DNA of 64,000 nt from Heliocybe sulcata. Lineage: Eukaryota > Basidiomycota > Agaricomycetes > Gloeophyllales > Gloeophyllaceae. Below are positions 34,801-44,705 of the stretch, one piece after another; positions within the stretch are counted from its first letter, which is position 1; the number at the start of each line of letters is the position of its first letter. The notes under the pieces were generated by a model, which ran no database searches, was not told the origin of the DNA, and was given only the letters and a program-made list of their open reading frames with translations. The stretch is taken from NCBI GenBank assembly GCA_004369045.1, contig ML213513.1:474968-538967 (forward strand). The letters are read 5' to 3'. The position numbers were made by a program, and so were the translations under genes.

Positions 34801-35124
34801 CAGCTGCTGATCGGATCTCCCTTCGTATCCTCCTTCAACTTGACGAACAACGCCTTCGACACCGTCACAACCTTTATTGTGGAGAACTTCGACGCGACTA
34901 CCTTGACTGTCAGTCCTCCAAATGGTAGCAGCATATACGTCAGTGGCATAACCATCAATGGACAGTCCAGCGACAGTATTTGCTGGATATCCTTCGAGGA
35001 TATTGTTGGCGGGGGCGAGATCGTGATTACGCTGGACAACGACGCGACGGCAGCAGCGAGCAGAGGATGTGGGACCGGGGCTAATGCCCTGCCGGACTCC
35101 CTGGAATCCGGAGGATTTGCTTAG
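31863..35124 (+). CDS. Secreted GH92-family alpha-mannosidase
   Basis: Sixteen exons keep one open frame with GT-AG introns of about 46-65 nt. The product starts with a signal peptide (MLGLRIWPLLCFLEYVSA). GH92 hallmarks follow in order: VNLFIGTASGADGGSGGNAFPGAAVPHAMAKVGID, GFVSGNASVTGISLMHDEGTGG, YSSLYRASLVPANLTDENPYW, LFCSWDTFRTVHPLL, GYVQGGSDGMPILGDFAVKY, GFYESSSWEYSFFAPH, YFYAGNEPSFELPWLYHYAGRPDLS, YTNFNTGIGGIPGNDDSGAMAALLTFHLLGLYPVPASRQLLIGSPF. Members are calcium-dependent exo-alpha-mannosidases; the GNEPS and NDDSG segments carry conserved acidic residues of the active site. Expected role: trimming mannan or N-glycans outside the cell. Many NxS/T sites suggest N-glycosylation. No break found. 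Confidence 0.93.
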
Positions 35125-35803
35125 CTGCTGTTGATATGGTAGCATGGAAGAGGATCCTTGTGGACCCTTTCATAGCAGCGTGAATGTACAGTGCGCGTAC
35201 AGGTAGCCTGACTACCTCCTTGTATCATGAAACAATTCGTTGTGCTCAGCTAGAATTGTTAGGGCTCAGCGCTCAGCAAGGGCATTCAGAGCCAAAATGT
35301 GAAATAAAAGATTGGCACATCATGCTTGTGATCTGACGCTCATAATGAACATCGTTCAAATGTGGCAGATGTGGTGATGCGCTCGTGGGCCAGCGAGAAA
35401 GCGGGCCGTGGGAACTTGGAGAAGCTCATATCGATATATAAGACTGACTAGGCGGGCAACGATACTTAGTGTCAGATCTCCCAGTCAATGCTGCGACCTT
35501 GTTTTTGCAACAGTAGTACTGGACCTTAACTCGTCATTTTTATTGTTTTCGTTGCCCTCCCATCCTCAGCGAGATGTTGTATTCCTGAAACGGTAAGCAT
35601 TGAGATCTGAGAGTTTCTTTGACGAATGTGTTTGAGCTGTACGGACGCTGCGCTGTGATGGGGATAACCTGTACGATGTTATCATTGTAATTTGACCCTT
35701 AGATTTTCGTCAAGTCTACCGCCTGCCTTGTGTCTGATATTAGCAGACCATTAAAAAGCGAGGGAATGTACGAGCACTCGCCATCGCTCATCCTGAACTG
35801 ACA
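35125..35803. other. Intergenic stretch
   Basis: 3' flank of GH92 and upstream region of the F-box gene. No convincing ORF, RNA or repeat. The sequence 'ggctcagcgctcagc' near 35263 is a minor direct repeat. Confidence 0.5.
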
Positions 35804-37596
35804 ATGCCTGCTCCTCCTACGTTCGCTGAACTTGCCTTAGAGCTTTGCGTTCTTATCTTCCTAGGACTAGACTTTAGGTCACTGGTGACCTGTAGACAGG
35901 TAAAGTTCATTTATTCGCGTACTGTTGCAGCTCTGACAGTCGTCTATAGGTCTCCCAATGCTTCAAGGATATCATCGATGGCTCTGTCGCTCTACGGTAC
36001 AAACTCGCACTATCCGCTGCTGATATGGAAGATCGTCCCGGAAATGTACTGATTATCCGAAAACGTCTCAGGCGACTCAGGCGATACGTGTCGGCATGGC
36101 GAGACCTCAGGTTCCGACCTATCATCCAGCTCCCCCCGATTCCTGGTGGAGTTTTCCACTGGCGTCTCAGTGGTTGCGTTCTTGCTCGCATGGGACCTGT
36201 TACAAGTGCCGGAACGCGCGATATCTTTTTCAACAAGTTGCCTGGATATTTTAGAAAAATCCGCCATATGCAGTGGTATATCGCCGACATCGGATGCGAC
36301 GCGGTCGACTTCGCTATAGACCCTGCCCAAAACCTGCTTATCCTTATTGAGCTCCGCGACGAATTGTAAGTCTTTTGGTAGCGGCAGAGTGTTCCTTACT
36401 CAATTGACATCTTCTTGTTCTATTAGCGTGAAGATATATGTGAAAACTATGTCCAGTTGCCGCGACCACCCAGCTGCGGCCTCTCCTCTCCTCCAGTTCC
36501 TGTCCCCTTTAGGCCGTGCCAAAATGAGCCCTATCGACCATCCCATCTTGATATTGGGTAATCATCTTGGCATCCTGATGCATGCATATGCTCCCGGGTC
36601 CACGGAATCTGAAAGCCATCTGGTGATTTGGGATTGGAAAACTTCGGAGGTTGTGATGGTAGGCATTATCACAGGTCGCAATAATTTTGCTGTTGACTGT
36701 TTATAACTAGTGGCTCTATGCTCCGGACGAATCGCTGGAGTCATTCGCCTTTCTCGGTGAACATTACGTCTTACTGGGGGCTCGAGTCGATCACTCGCCG
36801 ACCTTGATGGTATACGACATGTCCAGCAGCCTCACCACCAAGACTATGTTCCGGCATGTCGAGTGCGCCACTACCTTCCGTTACCCAGCCTCCAACCAAG
36901 AGGTGGGATGGATCAGGCTGCACAGCCAGCCTGGTCTTGACTGGAGTCCCGGAGCCCTCGTCAAACCTCCGTTTGGCCCTGCTCAGAGCGACGGGCTGCT
37001 TGCGGTAGACATCCACTTCTTCGAAGACGGGATCCCGGGGTACACCTTTGCTCATTTGATCCCGTGCCACGTCCTCCTTTCCCGTATGCAGCCGGGTGTT
37101 GCTTGGGACTGGCATCAATGGGCTCCGAGTGGCACTTGCATGCATGACGACTTCGGTCTTATAACTGGCCCATTGCCATGCGGCGGCTACAGATACGTTC
37201 GCCGAAGCAATAGCCCTGATTGGTGCGACGGAGACATAGAGATACAGCTGTGCGACTTCAGTCGATACCAGCGCCATCTCCGCTTGACGACCGCAGACGA
37301 AGAAGATGGCGAGAACTACATGGAGCGAGTGCATTCAGCCAAATGGCCTACTGGACAGGGCATGCAGAAGCTCCAGACAGTCTTGCAGTATACCAGCAAG
37401 GCAATCACCCTACGAGCGGCCCAAACAGGCATTATAGGCGACATCGAGACTGTTGCCTGCCTCTCCGAGGATAATCTCGTTGTAGTACAGGTACGATATT
37501 CTATTCGTTCCACTGTTATATTATCAGACATACTAACACAGTCGATAGCCATCCCATGACGGTAACGATGTCCAATTTCATCTCCTAACTCTGTAG
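35804..37596 (+). CDS. F-box-type protein (agaricomycete family), copy A
   Basis: Five exons give 523 residues. The N-terminus FAELALELCVLIFLGLDFRSLVTCRQVSQCFKDIIDGSVALRYKLAL is a degenerate F-box followed by the linker typical of agaricomycete F-box proteins. The rest repeats beta-type motifs such as VDFAIDPAQNLLILIEL, SHLVIWDWKTSEVVMWL and YVLLGARV, reminiscent of a WD/propeller-like substrate-binding part. F-box proteins link substrates to SCF ubiquitin ligases; the target is unknown. The C-terminus after the last intron is short (PSHDGNDVQFHLLTL). The paralog at 48.0 kb shares the same motifs but is degraded. Confidence 0.75.
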
Positions 37597-37874
37597 ACGA
37601 CGGCTATACCGCCTATGATAATATGTCTTCTGTAATGGTAGCAAGGAAGTTCTATGCATGCTGAATCGTCGTTGGAAGCCAGATTAAACTTCTGGACCGT
37701 TACAGCCGATGAAAGCGCTCAAATCCGATATTTGACCCCTCTGCTTGTAATATATCTCAGGGCTTCAAGCTCAAGAGTTCAAGTACAAATTTATGAATAT
37801 TGAGACATACCGGGAGCACGCGGCCGCGACGCAGGATCCGCAGGCCACCATGACTACATGTGTTACGCAGCTAC

Positions 37875-38922
37875 TTATACCTCATCATCGAGAATATCGT
37901 CGAGATCCCGATATTGAACGAAGAACTCTGCCTCTGTCATGAACGCCCATTCTACAGTTTGCAATGCCGGAGGTCTCACTTCGGGCTCTCTCTTTTTGGC
38001 CACCCAGCTCTCCCTAAATCCGTCATCACGGTACAGAAGCACCACACAAACGTGGCACTCCCCGACCCAGATATGCTCGTTCTTTCCTATGTCGAGATAT
38101 CGCGACCACGGGGGTTGGGAGACACTGTGCTCGTCTGTATTGTCCTTGTAGATGGTAGTGATACGAAATGTCTCCAGTGTCGTAAGTGCTGAGAGAAATT
38201 TTGCATAATGCACCTAGTGTTATTAAGAAGATCCATATCGACTTCAATTAGTCTGTGATGGCATATGCCACGTACTGGAAGACCAATGCCACCCTTGTAG
38301 ACGAGCAAGGAAGGAATTTCGCCTGATAGAACTGGCCGCTGGCTTGTATTGCAGAGACCGCACCAGGTATATTGGGGTCGCAGTGTCAAGGTTCGAAGAT
38401 TGGGAAACGCTTCCGCAACGTCCCCCATGTCCAGCGGAGTCGCCTCTACCATTCCATTTAATTCCAAGGAGTCAACCGATGGCGGCACGTTAATAAAGCG
38501 TATAGGACACTCGTGACCGCCCGGGCTCATCCGCACAACCACTGAGCGTAGACGAACGAACCCGAACAAGTCCCAGGCTCTAAGGTCATTGTGGTCCGGA
38601 GATATGCACACGAATGTCCTAGTCAAGATTCAATATTTGATCGAGGCTTGGGCGGACGGAACGTTGAATTCGCTTACCTGGCCCATCGATACAGTTCAGG
38701 CCAGTCTCGTGAGATCGCTACAAGGTCGCGTCTGTTTCGAACGCGTAGCGTTCTAAACCATGCCTCCAGAGCCGCTCGACGGCACGCATGGGAAACGAGC
38801 GAGACAGGTTTAACAAAGTTCCAGTCTGGCTTGACACATGGTTGTCCGTGCAAAGGCAGATTTTCTACGTACGAAGAAACGATGCTGAGAACCAGCTCCA
38901 CTGGTAGCCTGAGCCTGTTCAT
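37875..38922 (-). CDS. F-box/LRR-like protein, copy B
   Basis: Three exons (introns about 38619-38677 and 38214-38275) give 308 residues. It begins MNRLRLPVELVLSIVSSYVE, a good F-box start, then FVKPVSLVSHACRRAALEAWFRTLRV. The middle has LRR-like segments: FGFVRLRSVVV, PPSVDSLELNGM, FPNLRTLTLRP and FLSALTTLETFRITTIY. The C-terminus is acidic (YRDLDDILDDEV). It is probably a substrate adaptor of an SCF ligase. It converges on copy A (278 bp between stops) but is not a close sequence relative; the two belong to different F-box subfamilies. The start rests on the F-box match. Confidence 0.7.
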
Positions 38923-39426
38923 ATCATGGATAAAACTGCAGATCTAGAAGTGATGTGTAGGATGAGTAGCTGCCAGAATACTAGGCGTCCGATCAGATCG
39001 GATATGTGGCCGGCGTATTTGCGTCTATTTGACTGTGGCTTAGCAGCCTTTTCATCTCATCGACCTTGTCCGCGGACCACGACAGGACCTGAGGCCCGAC
39101 TCAAATATCTGCAATGCTTGAATACGCACACAGGTGCTTGAGACCTCTGGCCATTGCTATGTTCCGAGCTTAGGCGTATGATTAGAGGATTTTGCGAAGA
39201 TGCCTGAAAACAAATCTTCAGTGTGGCTCGCCAATCACAGCTGCTGCTACGCCGTCGGCAGTTGGCACCATTCGAGATCTGTGACAGCTCGAGATCTGTG
39301 ACAGCTCGTAAGCTCCTCAAGAATGCACTTATGGGAATATGTGATAGAGCGAAGAGACGTCCTCTACCGCAGCTAAGGCCTGCCTGGAGGCGACGCGTCC
39401 TCTGAACGAGTCGTTTCACTGGCGGG
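38923..39426. other. Intergenic; possible F-box fragment
   Basis: A minus-strand open frame (39057-39440) contains ISAFLRSLRAVTDLELSQIS, which resembles an LRR turn of fungal F-box proteins but has no F-box. It may be a fragment of another member. A perfect tandem duplication of a 17-bp unit (gagatctgtgacagctc) lies at about 39272-39308. Support is weak. Confidence 0.3.
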
Positions 39427-41499
39427 ATGGCCACAAACACTGGAACGGCGGCTCTGCCGCTGAAGTTGGTCGTGGTGGGAGGCGGTATTGGCGGCCTAGC
39501 ATGTGCATATGCTCTCCAAAAAGTCGGGCACTACGTCGTGCTCATCGAACAGACGGATGGGCAATTCAAGGTCAGTATTCAAGCTTTTGAAAAACATGCA
39601 CAACTATTCTAATGTAGATGCATCTCATTATTCCGGAAGAGCAAGCGCGGTATGCGGTGCCCGCCGAATATGACCCGACCTTTGTACGACTGGGGACTCG
39701 GACCTGAACTGGAAGAAGTTGCAGTAAAAGCCTCGGGAATCTCGTTCCTCCTTGGTACGTTAATATCTTAACCTCACGACTTCGACCGTTCCGGTAATGA
39801 CATGAATGTAGGCGGAACGGGAGAGAAGATAGGCATGACAGTGTTCCATGAGCAGATCATGAAAGCTTTCCGCGCCGACTTTCTGTTCGTTCAGGTACAT
39901 CTCTCCTTCGTCTGAATATCACTGGTCTTACTAACCGGGTGCATAGCATGGTCAAATCTATTCCATGCTCACCTCGCTCGCATTGTCTGTCGGCGTCGAG
40001 ATTCGATACAGTAGCAGCGTGGTCGACATCGACCCATATGGCGGCGTGCCACCTCTGGTAAACGGTCACTCCCCCTCGACATCCTCTTCCTCTCTTCCAT
40101 CAACACCGTCCACCTTCTCCACGTCATCCTTCCCTCCCTCACCGTCACGTGTCCACTTCGATCCGTCAGGCCAGCCGGCAGTGTATCTGGACAGCGGTGA
40201 GATTCTAAGTGCGGATATCGTCTTCGGCGTTGATGGTCGAGAGAGTCTTGTGCGGAGAACCGTGATTCGTGCCAGGGACTGTGAGTGGGCTGATGACCAG
40301 AATGCGTGGAGTATCAAGTAAGTGGTTCGGGCCCTGGAATCATATGGGAGAAGTGTAATACTGATCTGTTACCTATATATGCTCCGTCTATAAAAGCCTA
40401 TCTATACCCACAGAACAGATGAAAGAAGACGATGACCTCAGGGACCTGTGTGTCTCAGAAGACGTAAGCATCTCTTCCGTGATTCAACGTAGTCCCCTAC
40501 ACCGCGGATGACGACCTTCCAACTCAGTGGACAATATGGCTGGGAGAGGGATATGGAGTGTATGGGTGTTTAACGGTCAGACTGTCTACGATCACTGGAG
40601 ACATACTCCAGCTCAATTTTATCACGTGGCGCAGGACAAGAAATCGACGTATTCATTAGTTATAATCTGGCCTGAAACACCGAACGACAAACTGGGATCA
40701 TCATCATGGTACGAAGAGTGGCCCGTGGAAAATATCGACTGGGATAGCAGAGTGTTAGAAGTGCGGTAAGTGGCATGTGGAATTGCCATCAAATCCTTTC
40801 GGCTGACTTAGTCCGTCGGCGGTGAGACTAAGGAAAATGATCAAGCTTGCAAAGACCTTCACATGTGTGAAAGACAGCGTGGGGGAGCCTATCGACAGCT
40901 GGATTCACGAGAGTGGACGGGTGGTGCTGGCAGGGGACGCCGCGCACCCACTGCTCCCCACTGGGTCGCACCACGTCGCCATGGCCATTGAAGACGCCGT
41001 CACGCTCTCGCACCTGCTCTCCCACGTCAGCACCGCGTCGACGATCCCACTTCTCCTGAGCGCATACGAGGACCTCCGACAACATCGCTCGCACCTCGTG
41101 CAAACCTCCGAGTCTCGCAAGCGGGCTTTCACGTCGTTCCCCCGGGGCCTTGAGCAGGAGACGCGGGATCGCGGGCTGAGAGAGGCGATGCGGCAGGCGA
41201 AGCTCGACTGGGAGGAGGCGGATGAGGATTATTTGAGGGAGGAGTGGAGGGAGTATGTGGACCTGTTTGGGTATGATGCGAGGGAGGCTGTGGAGGATTG
41301 GTGGACGAAATGGGGGCCGTTGGTGAGGAGGGGCGTGAGGTATAGTTTGAGTGACGGGACGGAGCGGAGCTTGAGTGATACGGATGTGGATGAGGTGTCA
41401 TTCGATCACCAGGAGGTGAAGAGCGCGCAGGTGGAGGTCTCGGTGTCGTCCGTGTCAGCGGATACTTCAGATATTCTGCAGATCTTGCCCGTACTGTAA
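39427..41499 (+). CDS. FAD-dependent aromatic monooxygenase (salicylate hydroxylase-like)
   Basis: Several exons join in frame. The FAD-binding fold starts at once: PLKLVVVGGGIGGLACAYALQK (GxGxxG) and the Glu of VVLIEQTD. Next come RCPPNMTRPLYDWGLGPELEEV, the DG motif (VFGVDGRESLVRR), SIPTEQMKEDDDLRDL, TIWLGEGYG and the GD motif (GRVVLAGDAAHPLLPTGS). Group A flavoprotein monooxygenases use NADH or NADPH and oxygen to hydroxylate aromatic acids; the exact substrate is unknown. A Ser/Thr/Pro-rich stretch (about 40066-40145) is inserted between FAD-domain segments, and the C-terminus after VDLFGYDAREAV carries an extra ~60-residue Ser/Asp/Val-rich tail. One predicted donor (gtttaa, near 40571) is non-standard. 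Confidence 0.85.
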
Positions 41500-41965
41500 C
41501 TATCTATGCTGGGCCCTGGCGCAAATTCTGCGTGTTGTATTTTTATTTACTGGGTTTCTTGGGATGCATTGTACATACTCGTATCGCTCGCCGCTGGTAT
41601 CGTGTATGATAATACCGTTGTCAACTTTAGTCCTGCGGATTCTTCGTCGTGTCATGATCGAAACATAATGGGTGGTTTCCGAAACATGCACTGGGGAAAT
41701 ATTCAAGTAGTTTCAGTATACACTGACGATAGCGGGGGCAAGCCACTGACAACCGTAATCTGCCACAGTCGCGTCGTCGGATAGTGTGATAGTGTGAGCC
41801 GCTCACGTGGAGTAATGCACGTGATCAACGCGTCACACGTGTTGAAGTCGCGTCGCGCTGTCCTCGTGGCGGCTTGTTCTCATTCCCGTCCTCATCGTGT
41901 CCTGTGCCTTTACGACATCTCCGCCGACGTTTGCGACATCTGGCAACTTATCTTAGCGCGGTGGC
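41500..41965. promoter_or_regulatory. ASE1 upstream region with E-boxes and ACGCGT
   Basis: Within 38 bp lie three CACGTG palindromes (41804-41809, 41818-41823, 41836-41841) and one ACGCGT (41828-41833), 125-162 bp upstream of the ASE1 start codon. CACGTG is the E-box of bHLH factors and ACGCGT the MBF cell-cycle box. Spindle genes such as ASE1 are cell-cycle regulated in yeasts, so the ACGCGT is plausible. Whether the cluster acts on ASE1 is inferred. Confidence 0.5.
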
Positions 41966-44484
41966 ATGGCGCACTCTATTACATCTCTGTTGAACTCTTT
42001 GCACACGCACCTTCAGTCGCAGACCCAGCTGTTGCCGACGCTGCACGCGCAACTTGGCTTGCCAGCAACAGCGCTTGCTGATGAGCTGAAGACGCTGCAG
42101 GAACGACTCACGCAATGCGTAGAGTCTCAGATTGAGTCGCGAAGAAAGCAGGTGGAGGAGTGGACGGAGAAGTGTGCAGGAATCGAGCAGGAGTGTATCA
42201 AGTATGGTCATGCACTGGGCCCGAACGTTAAGGGGACAGGGACTAGCGTAGGGGAGCTGAGGAAGGAAAACGTGCTTCCGAGACGACACCAGCTTCTACT
42301 GGAATATCAGGAAAAGCTGCGACAGGCATGTTATATGCTATGTGTGTTGTTTCACTACATTGTTGAACATTTCGGTATAGCTCTATCACACGAAGCTAGA
42401 GCAACTCTCTACCTTGAAGAATCGCATAGCAGTCCTGTCGCGTACTCTCGGACCGGATTACTTCCAACCGGATATCCTGGAACTCCCTACCCATGGTGCG
42501 GACCCAAGTGACCCTTCAGACTATCACGATGTCACCCCTGAGCGATTCTCGAAGCTTGAGAAGGAGCTGGTGCGCGGAAAGGGCGAAGTTGTGAGTTGTA
42601 CCTACGAGTCACTGTTTGCACGGCACAACTTATTCTCAATCCCATAAGAACAAACGCCTTGCCCAGTTGCACGGAATGATGATGCAGATAGATTGGTTAT
42701 ATGGCGAGCTGGGAATTATGCTCCCTTCACTCGAGGACCTCCCTCCCATTCCCTCGGCGTCGTCGTCTTCCCAACCGAGCAGCTCCCTGACAATTCCTGC
42801 CTTCACTCGCTCAAGATCCTCGAGGTCCATAAGCAGCACCCCCGACCCTTTCCTCTCGACGACTCCCACGCCAGCATCGCGCTCGAGTCACATCACCCCC
42901 CTCAACCTGATGCTCTCATCCGAGCCGGACGACCTTCCCCCCATCTCCTCTGACCTCGCGTACCGGCGCATCTTTGCACAGTTCGTGAGCCGTCTCGAAG
43001 AAGCCGACGAGTCCAAGCCTAACGCCGGGCTCGAAGGTGTCGAGCCATCTCCAGGCTTGCTTGCATGGGCGGAGACGACGCTCGCGGAGCTCGAGGACAT
43101 CAAGCGGCGTCGTGAAGCGCACATTCAAGCGATGTATGACCAGCTGGAGGCGCTGTGGCGCCGCCTTGGCGTGCGTGAGGAGGATATGGACGGCTTTGTG
43201 GAGGCGCACCGGGGAAGCACGGAGGATGTTGTGAGGGAGTACGAGGAGGAGCTGGAGAGGATGCTCGAGCTTAAGAGAGAGCGGATGAGTGTGTTCGTGG
43301 GTAATGCACGCGAGGAGATTGAGAGGCTGTGGGAAGAGCTCATGGTTGGCGATGCGGAGCGCGCGGACTTTGCGCCATTCTTTGATGGTAAGTTGAAAGT
43401 GCAGGGCTTTTGCGCAAGCTGCTAATAGGGATTTGGATAGATGAACATACTGAGGAGCTGTTGACCCTGCATGAAGATGAGATCAAGAGATTGAAGGAGG
43501 AGAAGCGGGCGAAGGCGCCTCTTCTGGCAGGGATCAAGAAGTACTTTGAGATATGCGAGGAGGAGAAGGAGCTCGCTGCTGCTGCATCAGACCAGAGCCG
43601 TCTGCTCGGGAGAGGGCCGCGAGATCCTGGTCGGCTTCTGAGGGAAGAGAAGATGAGGAAGCGAGTGACGAAGGAGAAGCCTCGGGTAGGTGGATTCGTC
43701 TTATCATCCAGACTTGCGCTGAGCTCCGCCACAGTTGGAACAAGACTTGTTGTCGTCGATACCGGCTTGGGAAGAGGAGACGGGCCTGCCATTCCTCGTG
43801 CATGGCCAGCCGATACTGCGCGTCCTGATGGAGGCTGCCAACGCCTCCGCTGCTGACAAGGAGAACACAAGGCGGTCCAAATCGCGCGCGGGCTCTGCAC
43901 CACCTCGCTCGAAGACGCCGTCCAATGCCGGCCCCTCCCATGCGCCAACGAATTCGAGAGGAGCGGTCACGCCGGCAGTAAGGCCTGGGAGCAGTCTCAG
44001 CCAGTCGCAGTCCAGCAAGCGTGCACGGCTGGGCGACTCAACGTCGTCGAGCAGTAACAGTACCAGCACGGCTGGCTACCGTACGCGACTTGCCTCGAGC
44101 TCGAGCTCGAAGTCGCACCGCGCTGAGCCGAAGCCGACGCCGGTGCAGCCGAGGCAGCGGGTGAAGAGCACGCCGTCGTCGCTGCCCCGTCCCGCGCCGA
44201 TCCCTACGCCGAAGCCAGGCTCGCATCATTATGCGCTCGGTCACGGGCGAGTGCCAGCGGCTGCGGCTTCGTCGCATGGGAGCTACTCTACGAGGGCGAT
44301 GTCCAGTGCATTGGCGACCATGTCGACGAATACTGGAATGACGAGGGGCGGCGGCGCGAGGGCGAGGGCGAAGAGGGAGAGCTTCAAGCCCCGGCCGAGT
44401 GTGGATTGCGATGCGGGCCTGGGGGGCGTCCCAGGAAAGAGGTGGACATACAGTGGGACGACGGTGAAGGTTGAGGAGGAGTGA
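41966..44484 (+). CDS. ASE1: ASE1/PRC1/MAP65 antiparallel microtubule bundler
   Basis: Five exons give 767 residues. The N-terminal half is helical (dimerisation and spectrin-like rod). The family signature in the microtubule-binding domain is intact: EEIERLWEELMVGDAERADFAPFFDDEHTEELLTLHEDEIKRLKEEKRAKAPLLAGIKKY, then LLGRGPRDPGRLLREEKMRKRVTKEKPRLEQDLLSSIPAWEEETGLPFLVHGQPI. The C-terminal ~200 residues are Ser/Arg/Lys-rich and disordered, with SP/TP sites suited to Cdk control. The protein crosslinks antiparallel microtubules in the anaphase midzone. Intron 1 (42326-42380) appears to start with GC (CAG|gcatgt) rather than GT; only this junction joins LRQ to LYHTKLEQL in frame. Confidence 0.93.
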
Positions 44485-44705
44485 TTGTTTACGTGGCTCA
44501 CTTCATTCGGTGTTTACTTATATCTATTGCCCATAGTACTCGATTTATTCTTTATGTCTTCAATCTATATTCTGATTCATTCTCGCCCAACCCACGGCCA
44601 GCCTGCGCGATTCTTAACCTCACGAAGAGATAACAGAGTATGTGTTTTCCGAGTATACATCCTCCTTCCAATCAGGCTCGAAGTACTCGATTTACTCTTT
44701 AAGCT

